64,000 nt of DNA from Cloacibacillus evryensis DSM 19522 (GCF_000585335.1 NZ_KK073872.1:1541283-1605282), one strand, 5' to 3'; positions 44,251 to 52,969 are shown, counted from the first letter of the stretch. A program made the numbers and translations. Notes: generated by a model from the letters alone, not told the origin.

Positions 44251-44349
44251 TTATATGCCGTGATCCAGGTATGAAAGAAAATGCAGTCCCTGCATTAGCA
44301 CCGGCTCAAGTAAAGAATATCGCTGCATACGGCATATGGATTCACCTCC
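44251..44349 (-). promoter_or_regulatory. Leader region of the yjiM operon with two overlapping mini-ORFs
   Basis: On the minus strand GGAGGTGA (44349-44342) is followed at ideal spacing by ATG (44335) opening a nine-codon frame, MPYAAIFFT, that stops at 44306. A second ATG at 44328, in another frame, opens 25 codons that end at 44251. ACGGCATAT (44329-44337) and ATATGCCGT (44253-44261) are perfectly complementary over 9 bp, enclose the second frame and include the first start codon. A small AATGCAG/CTGCATT hairpin with a T-rich tail (44280-44296) lies between them. This looks like a translated, attenuator-type leader. Confidence 0.45.
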
Positions 44350-44416
44350 AATAATAACTGCGATGTATTTTACTATATAATATTCGTTCTGATAAACATT
44401 CGCGGGGAAGATTTGT

Positions 44417-44446
44417 TATAATGCACATAAACGAAGATGTGCATTA
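44417..44446 (+). promoter_or_regulatory. -10 box of the rapZ operon overlapped by a perfect dyad
   Basis: TATAAT (44417-44422) lies about 107 bp before rapZ. It overlaps a 10-bp perfect inverted repeat, TAATGCACAT (44419-44428) and ATGTGCATTA (44437-44446), with an 8-bp spacer. No strong -35 box is visible. The dyad is a good operator candidate in the divergent region between rapZ and yjiM. Confidence 0.55.
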
Positions 44447-44528
44447 TTCCCGTTGTTTGTTATCCGCAGTATCCTGATATACTGGTCTCAAACGTGGATA
44501 TGCCAAAAACCGCTTCCGGCAAAGAGAG

Positions 44529-45422
44529 ATGATCTACTTGGAAAGAAAGAGAGAAATCAAACGCTGTATCATAATCACCGGCATGTCGGGCGCGGGGAAG
44601 TCTTCCGCCCTCAATGTCTTTGAAGATCAGGGTTTCTACGCGATAGACAACCTGCCGCCCACGCTTCTGCCGCAGCTCCTTGAGGTGCTTGAGAGCCATC
44701 AGTCGGCGGTGCGCAGCGGGGTGGCGGCGGTGGTGGACGTCCGCGGGCAGGACCTGCTGAACGACCTTGTAAACGTCGCCGCCAGACTCAGGGAAAAGGG
44801 TGTGCGGACGGATATACTTTTCGTTGATTCATCGGACGAGACCCTTGTGCGCCGTTTTGAAACGACGCGCCGCCGTCACCCGCTGGCCGAGGGGATGACG
44901 ATATTCCAGGGGATTCAGAACGAGCGGGAACTTTTGAGCAGTATTATAAAAAATGCCGATATCATCATAGATACAAGCGGACTCAAACTGCCCGATTTTA
45001 AAACGCGGCTTCTGGAGGCGACGGGGATGTCGATCGAGGAGCCGGCGGTGATCGTCAGCTCTTTCGGTTTTAAGTACGGGGCGCCGCAGGACGCGGACTA
45101 CATCCTTGATGTTCGGTTCCTGCCGAATCCCAACTATGTCGACGAGCTTCACCACCTTTCTGGCAGGGACGAGCCTGTGAGAAACTATCTGAAGGGTTTT
45201 CCCGCGCTGGGGGAATTTTTGTCCCGCGCGGAATCACTGCTAGATTATGTGGCTTCGGTCTATTGTGATACGGGGAAAAAACAGCTCCATATCTGTATAG
45301 GCTGCACGGGCGGCCGCCATCGCTCTGTCGCCGTTACGGAGATGCTCGGCGCTTACCTCAAGGCGGCGGGACGGCGCGTCAAGGTGCAGCACCGGGACAT
45401 AGATAAAGGAAACCTCTGGTGA
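44529..45422 (+). CDS. rapZ: RNase adapter/nucleotide-binding protein RapZ (YvcJ)
   Basis: A 297-residue RapZ/YvcJ protein. Walker A GMSGAGKSSA (about 18-27) and IDNLPPTLLPQL are at the N-terminus, and CIGCTGGRHRSV lies in the C-terminal domain. In enterobacteria RapZ guides decay of the small RNA that controls GlmS, so it ties sugar-nucleotide supply to envelope synthesis; in Gram-positives YvcJ is a nucleotidase/GTPase of less clear role. The gene overlaps yvcK by GTGA. A TTG at 44538 is an alternative start. Confidence 0.96.
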   Translation: MIYLERKREIKRCIIITGMSGAGKSSALNVFEDQGFYAIDNLPPTLLPQLLEVLESHQSAVRSGVAAVVDVRGQDLLNDLVNVAARLREKGVRTDILFVDSSDETLVRRFETTRRRHPLAEGMTIFQGIQNERELLSSIIKNADIIIDTSGLKLPDFKTRLLEATGMSIEEPAVIVSSFGFKYGAPQDADYILDVRFLPNPNYVDELHHLSGRDEPVRNYLKGFPALGEFLSRAESLLDYVASVYCDTGKKQLHICIGCTGGRHRSVAVTEMLGAYLKAAGRRVKVQHRDIDKGNLW

Positions 45423-46537
45423 GCTTCATCCTCTGGATACTTACCTTCATAACCGCTTTCCTTCTCGGCGGAGCGCTGGTATATTTCGCCGCGCCCAGAC
45501 GGCGCAGGCTATGGAAAAGGCCCGCCGAGCGCCACCGCATAATGTCGAACGCCCTCGAATACCGGCTCTCGCTGGGGCCGCGCGTCGTCGCCATCGGCGG
45601 CGGCACGGGACTGTCCACATTGCTCGGCGGCCTGAAGGGATTCACGCGGAATATCACCGCGGTGGTCGCCGTCACGGACGAAGGCGGCAGCTCCGGCAGG
45701 CTGCGTCAGGAATGGGGCATGCTGCCTCCGGGAGACATCCGCAACTGTATCGTCGCGCTTGCGGAGAACGACAGCTCTCTCAACAGTCTGCTCAATTTCC
45801 GTTTCGACCGCGGCGAGCTCAAAGGGCACAGCCTGGGAAACCTTATCCTCCTCGCGACGACGGAGATGATGGGCGACTTCCAGCGCGCGGTGGAAGAATT
45901 AAACAAACTTCTCGCCATACGCGGGCAGGTGCTGCCGGTAACGACGGATAACGTTACGCTCAAGGGGGAGACGGCGGATGGCAGGCTGGTATCGGGCGAG
46001 CTTGAGATATCTGACAACGGCAGCCGGCTGGCGAAGCTGTGGATAGAGCCCGCGGACGCCGAGGCGCTGACGGGTGTGAAGAGGGCCTTTTCGGAGGCGG
46101 AGATCATCGTGCTCGGCCCGGGAAGCCTGTTCACCAGCGTGCTCCCAAACCTTCTGCTAAGCGACATGGCGAAGCTGCTCCGGGAATCGAAGGTGCCGAT
46201 CGTCTATATCGCGAACCTGATGACGCAGCCGAGGGAGACGGAGGGAATGAACATCGTCGCCCATGTCGACTGGATAACCGGCATTTTGGGGACCGTCCCC
46301 GATTACGTGCTGGCGAACCAGTCCGCGATACCGGCCGAGTTTTTATCACGCTACAGCAAGATCGGCGCGGAGCCGCTCTATCTCTCCGCGAAAGAGGAAA
46401 ACTATCTGGAATCGCTCGGGACGACGGTGGTCTACGGCGATTACTGTGAGATAAAGAACGGGAAGTATCTGCGGCACAACGCGCAGAACCTCTCGGAGAC
46501 GATCATGGAACTTGTGCGCGAGAACAGGAAGAGCTGA
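45419..46537 (+). CDS. yvcK: Gluconeogenesis/envelope factor YvcK with N-terminal membrane segment
   Basis: A 372-residue CofD-like protein. VAIGGGTGLSTLLGGLK is the nucleotide-binding loop, VTDEGGSSGRLRQEWGMLPPGDIRNC a family signature, and LGPGSLFTSVLPNLL follows. YvcK (GlmR) binds UDP-GlcNAc and directs carbon to peptidoglycan precursors in Bacillus. The N-terminus carries a hydrophobic segment (about 3-24) followed by arginines, which many YvcK proteins lack, so this one may be membrane-anchored. The start is GTG in a GTGA overlap with rapZ. Confidence 0.95.
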   Translation: MSFILWILTFITAFLLGGALVYFAAPRRRRLWKRPAERHRIMSNALEYRLSLGPRVVAIGGGTGLSTLLGGLKGFTRNITAVVAVTDEGGSSGRLRQEWGMLPPGDIRNCIVALAENDSSLNSLLNFRFDRGELKGHSLGNLILLATTEMMGDFQRAVEELNKLLAIRGQVLPVTTDNVTLKGETADGRLVSGELEISDNGSRLAKLWIEPADAEALTGVKRAFSEAEIIVLGPGSLFTSVLPNLLLSDMAKLLRESKVPIVYIANLMTQPRETEGMNIVAHVDWITGILGTVPDYVLANQSAIPAEFLSRYSKIGAEPLYLSAKEENYLESLGTTVVYGDYCEIKNGKYLRHNAQNLSETIMELVRENRKS

Positions 46538-46548
46538 GGGCGTATGCA

Positions 46549-47460
46549 ATGGAAGGTCTGAATCACACGATCTGGGACGAATGGAGCGCGCTTCCCGCGG
46601 CTCAGCCGGTAAAGGACGAGATCGCCGGAATTATCGACGGCATGAGTTACAGCGCGGAGGGCGAGGCGTACCTTTTCACCTCGCCGCGCCTTTTCGTCGT
46701 TAGGCGGCTGATGCGTCTCTGGGGCGAGTGCGAATGGAGCGGCTCCGGCGGCGAGGGCATCCGCCTTATCCACACGCAGCAGAAGGGGCGGATCGTATTC
46801 TCGATCGGCAGGCGCGCGGCCGCGGAGGTCTTTTCCGTCACGAACGCGATGGCGAAACGCACGAGGAACTGGAATTGGGTGCGCGGCCTCTTCGGCGGCT
46901 GCGGAGCCCTTTATATACCGAAAGCGGGGTATTACCTCGTCATCCGTCCGCCCGCGGGGAAGGGGTCCGCGGAGCGCGTCCAGGCGATCCTCAAGTCCTG
47001 CGGCTTTGCGGTCGGCGTAAGAAAGAAGATGGAATGCCGCGAATTGATGCTGAGAGATCAGCAGCAGATCGTCACCTTCCTTTCGCGCATCGGACTTGTC
47101 AAGACGGCCCTCGATCTGGAAGAGACGGCCATCTACCGTTCGATGAGAAGCCACGCGAACAAGCTGGTGAACTGCGACGCCGCCAACATCAACAAGAGCC
47201 TCGAGGCCGCGCGCGGCCAGATGGAGCTCATTCGCCGGATGGAAGAACTTGGGATAGTCGAAGAGCTGCCCGCGCCGCTTTTTGAGCTGGTAATGGCGCG
47301 GAAAAAAAATCCGAGCATAACTTTAAAGGAACTTGGGCAAACTTTACCGAGACCAATTAGCAAAAGTACGGTAGAATATAGATGGCGGAAATTAGAAACC
47401 ATGCTTAGAAAGCAATCAAAGGGGGATGATGCCAATGTACTTAGGAAAGGCAGACGTTAA
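46549..47460 (+). CDS. whiA: WhiA-family DNA-binding protein
   Basis: A 303-residue WhiA (DUF199). The N-terminal two thirds resemble a LAGLIDADG-type fold, with RRLMRLWGECEW and WVRGLFGGCGALY. The C-terminal part is helix-turn-helix-like (ARGQMELIRRMEEL ... SITLKELGQTL ... SKSTVEYRWRKLE). WhiA controls division and sporulation genes in actinobacteria and links to division in Bacillus. The rapZ-yvcK-whiA order is the one known from Gram-positives. It overlaps the start region of the next gene by 26 bp. Confidence 0.95.
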   Translation: MEGLNHTIWDEWSALPAAQPVKDEIAGIIDGMSYSAEGEAYLFTSPRLFVVRRLMRLWGECEWSGSGGEGIRLIHTQQKGRIVFSIGRRAAAEVFSVTNAMAKRTRNWNWVRGLFGGCGALYIPKAGYYLVIRPPAGKGSAERVQAILKSCGFAVGVRKKMECRELMLRDQQQIVTFLSRIGLVKTALDLEETAIYRSMRSHANKLVNCDAANINKSLEAARGQMELIRRMEELGIVEELPAPLFELVMARKKNPSITLKELGQTLPRPISKSTVEYRWRKLETMLRKQSKGDDANVLRKGRR

Positions 47461-49414
47461 CACCTATGACAAAGGCGCCGGGAGGGAGTTCCTTGTCTCC
47501 AACGGGCGCGGAAGCTACGGGTTTTCCACAGTCATAGGGGCAAACACAAGGAGAGAGCACGGTCTTCTCGTCGTGAGGCCTGAAAGCGAAAGGCAGCACT
47601 CGGTCCTGGTCAGCAAAATCGAAGAGACCATATTTGACCGCAACAAGAAATACCAGCTCTCCACAAACCGTTATAAAGATTTGGTTTACCCAGACGGCTA
47701 CAGGTATCTGCAGGAATATCAGGGAAATCCGTTCCCCAGCATGCTCTTTGTAATCCATAGTATCCTCCTCAAAAAATCGATTTTTATGCCGCACGGAAAA
47801 GAATGCACGGTAATAAAATATGAGCTTTTGGCAGCTCCTGATAAGGTCCGCCTTGATCTGCGCCCGCTCTTCGCCCACAGGCTGAGCGACTCGGTATGTC
47901 CCGAATCTGGTAAAACCGAATTCGGCGTATCCTCCGAAGACGCGCGCGGCATCAGCGTCAAAGGCAGGGGATATGCAAGTTGCTGCACGGCCACAGCCGG
48001 CACCTGGTCGCTGAAGCCGCTCTGGTTTGAAAATCTCATCTACGAACAGGATGACCGCCCCGAGTCCGCCTGTGTCGATCATCTCTGGTCGCCCGGATTC
48101 ATCTCCAACGAGCTGTCCGAGGGAGACGTCGTATACGTGGTGCTTTCAGAAAAACCGCAGAGCTTCACCCTCAAAGAGCTCGCCGCGATGGAAAAAGAGA
48201 CAGCGGAGCGTTTTGAAAATATCCTGGAACAGGCGAACATCCCGGCGCTCAACAGCGCGGAGCAGGATATGATCGCGTCCTCGTACCATCTCGTCGATGA
48301 CCGCCCCGAGAGCATCGCGCCCATCTACACCGGATACCCCTCCGTCGATACGAAGGCGCGCGACACCTTTATCTCTCTTCCCGGACTGCTCCTTGCCACC
48401 GGCAGAGAAGCGGTGGCGTTAAAGACTCTCAAATACTGGCTTGAAATAGCCGAGAAGAACGGCTGGGTCATGCCGGAAAAATTCGTCGGCGACGGCTCCT
48501 GCGAATACGGCTGCATCGACAACGGACTCTGGTTCATATACGCCGCGGACAAATACCTCGCGCACCATAAAGAGGCCGACGCTCAGGACAGAGCCGAGCT
48601 TGCTCACGCGATAAAGGAGATCGTTGAAAAATACCTTTCCGGAGCCGCCGAGCTTGACGTTGTGTGCGACGCGAACATGCTCCTGAAGATGACTTCGGCG
48701 AACCCCGCTAGGTACTGGATGAGCGCCCTGGCCGGCGGCGAAGTCGTCGTTCCGCGCAAGGGATACCTCGTGGAGGTCAACGCGCTCTGGTACAACGCGC
48801 TGAAATGCGCTGAAAAATACGCGCTGGAATACGGCTGCGCCGATTTGGCGAAGAAGTTTGAGGCGGCGGCGGAGAAGTGCGCCAAATCCTTCAACGACAC
48901 ATTCTGGAGCTTCGATATTAAAGGGCTCTACGACAGCGTCGACCCAGAGACCTTTAAGAGCGACGGCACGATCCGCCCGAACCAGATATTGGCGGCCTCG
49001 CTGCCCTTCAGCCCGCTTTCTTCCGAGGCTGCGCAGAATGTGGTGCGCCTCTGCTGGAACGAGCTGTACACGACCTACGGCCTCCGTACCCTCGACCCGC
49101 GCCATGACAAGTTCAAGGGCCGCTCGGAGGGACGCCTGGACCAGCGCCTCAAGGCCCGCTACCGCGGCATGGCCTGGACGTGGCTGCTTGGACAGTTCAT
49201 CACCGCCTACCTTAAATACAACCCCTCGCGCAAGGATCTCGGATGGGTGTTCATCCGTCCCTTCAATTCACACCTGCGCCACGGGTGCCTCGGCGGGGTG
49301 GCAGAACTCTTTGACGGTATGATGCCGTACCGCCCGCACGGCGACGTCCTTAGCGCCGTATCGCTCGGAGAGCTTCTGCGCGTGCTGCATGAGAATCTTG
49401 AGACCGGGGAATAA
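47435..49414 (+). CDS. Glycogen debranching enzyme (amylo-alpha-1,6-glucosidase family)
   Basis: A 659-residue protein. The N-terminal part (GREFLVSNGRGSYGFSTVIGANTRREHGLLV) is the N-terminal domain of archaeal/bacterial-type debranching enzymes. The C-terminal (alpha/alpha)6 domain has DTFISLPGLLLATGR, DGSCEYGCIDNGLWFIYA, EVNALWYNAL, RPNQILAASLPFSPL and FIRPFNSHLRHGCLGG. It hydrolyses alpha-1,6 branches of glycogen-like polymers. AAAGGGGG best fits the ATG at 47435; ATGs at 47426 and 47429 are alternatives. It is co-oriented and overlaps whiA, suggesting shared transcription with carbon-flux regulators. Confidence 0.9.
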   Translation: MYLGKADVNTYDKGAGREFLVSNGRGSYGFSTVIGANTRREHGLLVVRPESERQHSVLVSKIEETIFDRNKKYQLSTNRYKDLVYPDGYRYLQEYQGNPFPSMLFVIHSILLKKSIFMPHGKECTVIKYELLAAPDKVRLDLRPLFAHRLSDSVCPESGKTEFGVSSEDARGISVKGRGYASCCTATAGTWSLKPLWFENLIYEQDDRPESACVDHLWSPGFISNELSEGDVVYVVLSEKPQSFTLKELAAMEKETAERFENILEQANIPALNSAEQDMIASSYHLVDDRPESIAPIYTGYPSVDTKARDTFISLPGLLLATGREAVALKTLKYWLEIAEKNGWVMPEKFVGDGSCEYGCIDNGLWFIYAADKYLAHHKEADAQDRAELAHAIKEIVEKYLSGAAELDVVCDANMLLKMTSANPARYWMSALAGGEVVVPRKGYLVEVNALWYNALKCAEKYALEYGCADLAKKFEAAAEKCAKSFNDTFWSFDIKGLYDSVDPETFKSDGTIRPNQILAASLPFSPLSSEAAQNVVRLCWNELYTTYGLRTLDPRHDKFKGRSEGRLDQRLKARYRGMAWTWLLGQFITAYLKYNPSRKDLGWVFIRPFNSHLRHGCLGGVAELFDGMMPYRPHGDVLSAVSLGELLRVLHENLETGE

Positions 49415-49465
49415 GGCAGTCGAATAAAGAAAGAGTGTTAATATAAAGAAAATAGACTTTTCTGT

Positions 49466-49494
49466 TTGACATAAACGCAATATGGTAGCACAAT
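49466..49494 (+). promoter_or_regulatory. Candidate promoter of gap-pgk
   Basis: TTGACA (49466-49471), a 17-bp spacer and CACAAT (49489-49494). The -35 box is perfect and the -10 box is moderate. The predicted RNA start is about 49500, at the base of the hairpin described next. Confidence 0.5.
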
Positions 49495-49498
49495 CATC

Positions 49499-49532
49499 AA
49501 AGAGGGATAAATAATAGGTTTATCCCTCTTTT
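49499..49532 (+). terminator. Strong terminator-like hairpin between the debranching gene and gap
   Basis: A 13-bp perfect stem (AAAGAGGGATAAA, 49499-49511, with its complement at 49519-49531) with a 7-nt loop ends in TTTT. It can end transcripts from the upstream operon. Because the only good gap promoter lies just before it, it would also form the extreme 5' end of the gap mRNA. Confidence 0.75.
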
Positions 49533-49570
49533 CACAAAGTATTGGCAAAAATTTTAAGGAGGCACTTACA

Positions 49571-50590
49571 ATGGCTAAGTACAAGGTTGCAATCAACGGG
49601 TTTGGACGCATCGGACGTCTTTCCCTCCGCGCGTTTTTCACGAACGGGAAAGACAATGAATTTGAAATCGTGGCAATAAACGACCTCACGCCGCCAGCAT
49701 CTCTTGCATATCTGCTTAAGTATGATTCAGTTTTCCGCCGTTTCCCCGGAACGGTCGAAGTCGACGGAGACTATCTCGTCGTAAACGGACAGAGGATCAA
49801 GGCCCTTGCGGAACCCGATCCCGCGAAGCTGCCATGGAAAGAGATGGGCGTCGACCTCGTCATCGAGTCGACCGGCCGCTATACCGACGCCAATCAGGCG
49901 AAGGCGCATATCGAAGCCGGCGCGAAAAAGGTCATCATCTCCGCTCCCGCCAAGAACCATGACGCCACGATAGTCATGGGCGTAAACGAGGGAGTATACG
50001 ATCCCAAAAAAGACAACATCATCTCCAACGCCTCCTGCACCACAAACTGCCTCGCCCCCGTCTGCAAGGTCCTTCAGGACAAGTTCGGCATCAAAGAGGG
50101 GCTTATGAACACGATACACGCCTACACGAACGATCAGAAGACGCTCGACTTCCCGCATAAGAACTATTCACGCGGCAGGGCGGCGGCCCTCTCGATCATT
50201 CCGACAAGCACCGGCGCCGCGAAAGCGATCTCCGAGGTAATGCCCGAACTTAAGGGCAAACTCAACGGTTTCGCGCTCCGCGTCCCCACCCCCGACGTCT
50301 CGGTCGTAGACCTCACGGTCGTCCTTGAGAAGCCGGCCACGGTGGATGAAGTCAACGCCGCGATGAAAGAGGCGGCCGCAGGTTCGCTGAAGGGAATCCT
50401 TGAATACGAGCCGGAAGACCTTGTCTCGATGGATTTCGTCGGCGACACCCATTCGTCGATTTTCGCGCCGATGCACACCATGGCTATGGGAGACAGAATG
50501 ATAAAGCTCCTTTCATGGTACGACAACGAGTGCGGATACAGCAACAGAGTCATCGACCTCGCGAACTACATCTTTAAAAAGGGACTTTAA
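49571..50590 (+). CDS. gap: Glyceraldehyde-3-phosphate dehydrogenase
   Basis: A 339-residue NAD-type [17 protein letters not shown] binds the dinucleotide. The active-site cysteine is about C156 in [12 protein letters not shown]. The [18 protein letters not shown] and [12 protein letters not shown] signatures are present. It is a central glycolytic and gluconeogenic enzyme. TAAGGAGGC lies ahead of the ATG. pgk follows after 3 bp. Confidence 0.98.
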   Translation: MAKYKVAINGFGRIGRLSLRAFFTNGKDNEFEIVAINDLTPPASLAYLLKYDSVFRRFPGTVEVDGDYLVVNGQRIKALAEPDPAKLPWKEMGVDLVIESTGRYTDANQAKAHIEAGAKKVIISAPAKNHDATIVMGVNEGVYDPKKDNIISNASCTTNCLAPVCKVLQDKFGIKEGLMNTIHAYTNDQKTLDFPHKNYSRGRAAALSIIPTSTGAAKAISEVMPELKGKLNGFALRVPTPDVSVVDLTVVLEKPATVDEVNAAMKEAAAGSLKGILEYEPEDLVSMDFVGDTHSSIFAPMHTMAMGDRMIKLLSWYDNECGYSNRVIDLANYIFKKGL

Positions 50591-50593
50591 GCC

Positions 50594-51784
50594 ATGCGCC
50601 TGAAGACCTTTTCACCATCGGACGTTTCGGGTAAAAAGGTTCTGGTGAGGGTGGACTTCAACGTGCCCCTCGCCGACGGACGGGTCAGCGACGACACTCG
50701 CATCAAGGCCCATATCCCCACGCTTACGGCTCTGCGTGACGCCGGAGCGAAGGTCGCCCTGATCTCACATCTCGGCAGGCCGAAGGGGACGGTCAACCTT
50801 AAATATACCCTTGAACCCGTATGCGAAGAGCTTGCGAAGCTCACGGGATGGCCCGTGCGGTTTGTCCCAGACTGCGTGGGTGAAAAGGTTGACGAGGCCG
50901 TAGCTTCATGGAAAGAGGGCGAGGTGCTGCTGCTGGAGAACGTGCGCTTCTATCCTGAAGAGGAGAAGAACGACATGGAATTCGCCGGGCGGCTCACGAA
51001 GGATTTTGATGTATTCGTGATGGACGCCTTCAGCGCCTCCCATCGCGCGCACGCCTCAACGAGAGCGGCGGCGGAGATATTGCCCTCCTATTCCGGCAAG
51101 CTCATTGACCGCGAAATAACGATGCTCTCGGCGGCGCGCGACGAGCCGAAGAAGCCCTTCGTCCTCATCCTCGGCGGCGCAAAGGTATCCGACAAGATAG
51201 CGGTGGTGGAGAACATGCTCCAAAAGGTCGATACGATCCTCATCGGCGGCGGTATGGCCTTCACCTTCCTCAAGGCGCAGGGCAAAGAGATCGGCAAGTC
51301 GCTTTGCGAGGCGGAGAAGCTCGACTTCGCGGCCAAGATGCTTGACGAAGCAGCCAAGCTCGGCGTGAGGATAATTCTCCCCGAGGATGTCGTCGTTGCG
51401 CCGGAGTTTAAGGCTGATTCGCCTGCTTCGACGGTCGCCGCCGACGCCATGCCAGCCGGTCAGATGGGACTCGATATCGGCCCAGCGACCGCCGGACTCT
51501 TTGCGAAAGAGATCAAGGCGGCCAAGACCGTGCTATGGAACGGACCGATGGGCGTATTCGAGATGCCAGCCTTCGCGAAAGGCACGGAGGCCGTTGCCAA
51601 AGCGCTTGCCGAGGCCACCGCGAACGGCGCGCTGACCGTTGTCGGCGGCGGAGACTCTGCCGCCGCGATAGCGCTCTTTAAGATGGAGGACAAAGTCTCG
51701 CATGTCTCGACCGGCGGGGGAGCCAGCCTAGAATTCTTTGAGGGAAAAAGCCTGCCCGGCATAGAGCCATACGTCTTAAACTAA
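50594..51784 (+). CDS. pgk: Phosphoglycerate kinase
   Basis: A 396-residue PGK with VLVRVDFNVPL, SHLGRPKG, LLLENVRFY, LGGAKVSDKI, a GNGPMG-equivalent WNGPMGVFE, and a GGGDSAAAI loop near the C-terminus. It makes ATP from 1,3-bisphosphoglycerate. A 9-bp hairpin with only a short T run (51805-51827) follows and may be a weak terminator before tpiA. Confidence 0.98.
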   Translation: MRLKTFSPSDVSGKKVLVRVDFNVPLADGRVSDDTRIKAHIPTLTALRDAGAKVALISHLGRPKGTVNLKYTLEPVCEELAKLTGWPVRFVPDCVGEKVDEAVASWKEGEVLLLENVRFYPEEEKNDMEFAGRLTKDFDVFVMDAFSASHRAHASTRAAAEILPSYSGKLIDREITMLSAARDEPKKPFVLILGGAKVSDKIAVVENMLQKVDTILIGGGMAFTFLKAQGKEIGKSLCEAEKLDFAAKMLDEAAKLGVRIILPEDVVVAPEFKADSPASTVAADAMPAGQMGLDIGPATAGLFAKEIKAAKTVLWNGPMGVFEMPAFAKGTEAVAKALAEATANGALTVVGGGDSAAAIALFKMEDKVSHVSTGGGASLEFFEGKSLPGIEPYVLN

Positions 51785-51804
51785 AAAATAAAGCTGATGA
51801 TCTG

Positions 51805-51827
51805 AAGGGCGGAGAATATCCGCCCTT
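51805..51827 (+). terminator. Weak hairpin after pgk
   Basis: AAGGGCGGA pairs perfectly with TCCGCCCTT around a 5-nt loop, followed by TTAACA rather than a real T tract. Partial termination is possible. Confidence 0.4.
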
Positions 51828-51862
51828 TAACATATAAGCTGTGAGAACGATATCCGGTAATA

Positions 51863-51892
51863 TTGACAACAAAACTGCCCTGAGCATTTAAA
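51863..51892 (+). promoter_or_regulatory. Candidate tpiA promoter
   Basis: A perfect TTGACA (51863-51868) is followed after 18 bp by TTTAAA, with TAAAAT two bases further on. It lies about 60 bp before the tpiA start, after the pgk hairpin. Confidence 0.45.
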
Positions 51893-51947
51893 ATCTTGAA
51901 ATAAGACAGAAACTCGATCATTGATTATAGAAGGGAATGTATCTGGT

Positions 51948-52733
51948 ATGCGCAGAAAATTTATCGCGGGCAACTGGAAGATGTTCAACGGACCGAAAGC
52001 TACAAGTGAATTTCTTAACAAGTTTGAGGCGGAGATAAAGAGTGCTCCCGAGGTACAGAAGGCCGCGGCGGACGGCACGGAAGAGATCGCCTTCTTCGTT
52101 CCCGCCGTATCGCTTCTCACGGCGGTATGCGGCGCCAAAGAGATGCCGGTGATAATAGGCGCGCAGAACACCCATTGGGAAAAGAGCGGCGCCTTCACAG
52201 GCGAGATCTCCGTGCCGATGATCACGGAGATCGGCGCGACGCACGTCCTGATCGGCCACAGCGAGAGGCGTCACATATTCCGCGAGATCGACGAAGAGCT
52301 CAATAAAAAGGTGCACGCCGCCGTGGAAGGCGGACTGATCGCCGTCCTTTGCGTTGGCGAGACGCTTGAGGAGCGCGAGGCCGGAAAGGCCTTTGAGGTC
52401 ATCAAGAGGCAGTTCGTTGAGGGCCTTAAGGGCATGGAGGGTAAAACCGTCGCCGAAAAGGTGATCATCGCCTATGAACCGGTCTGGGCGATCGGCACGG
52501 GCAAGACCGCGAGCGACGCCGACGCGGAAGAGATCTGCAAATTTATCCGCGGGCTGGCCGCGGAAAGTTATTGTCACAAGACGGCCGAAGAGCTTATCGT
52601 CCTGTACGGCGGCAGCGTAAAACCTGAAAATACCAAATGCATCATCGCGCAGCCTGATATCGACGGCGTGCTTGTCGGCGGAGCCTCGCTGAAGCCGGAA
52701 AGCTTCATCCAAATAGTAAAGAACGCGCTGTAA
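51948..52733 (+). CDS. tpiA: Triose-phosphate isomerase
   Basis: A 261-residue TIM barrel with GNWKMF (active-site Asn/Lys), VLIGHSERR (His), AYEPVWAIGTG (catalytic Glu) and YGGSV near the C-terminal phosphate site. The ATG at 51948 places GNWKMF at residues 7-12, as usual; an upstream in-frame start at 51921 would add nine residues. Confidence 0.98.
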   Translation: MRRKFIAGNWKMFNGPKATSEFLNKFEAEIKSAPEVQKAAADGTEEIAFFVPAVSLLTAVCGAKEMPVIIGAQNTHWEKSGAFTGEISVPMITEIGATHVLIGHSERRHIFREIDEELNKKVHAAVEGGLIAVLCVGETLEEREAGKAFEVIKRQFVEGLKGMEGKTVAEKVIIAYEPVWAIGTGKTASDADAEEICKFIRGLAAESYCHKTAEELIVLYGGSVKPENTKCIIAQPDIDGVLVGGASLKPESFIQIVKNAL

Positions 52734-52831
52734 AACGATCACGCCGATAGCGGAGGCAGCGTAACATAAACGCAAAGATATAAGACAAAAACCTCCAGCG
52801 AGCGCTCTCGAAAAAACGGCATATAATCAGG

Positions 52832-52868
52832 ATTAAGCCCCTCTCATATGATTTGAGAGGGGCTTAAT
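52832..52868. repeat. 15-bp perfect inverted repeat between tpiA and the convergent HIT gene
   Basis: The arms ATTAAGCCCCTCTCA and TGAGAGGGGCTTAAT close a 7-nt loop. No T tract follows on either strand, so it is not a standard intrinsic terminator. It may still end or stabilise tpiA transcripts. No gene is seen in 52734-52971. Confidence 0.6.
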
Positions 52869-52969
52869 GTAACATAAGATAAATTATAGGACATTATTAT
52901 AAAAGCGCTTCCCCATCCTGCGTATGGTGCGTGAATATGCGCTTCCTTATGTGCGGCGCCAGCCGAAAG

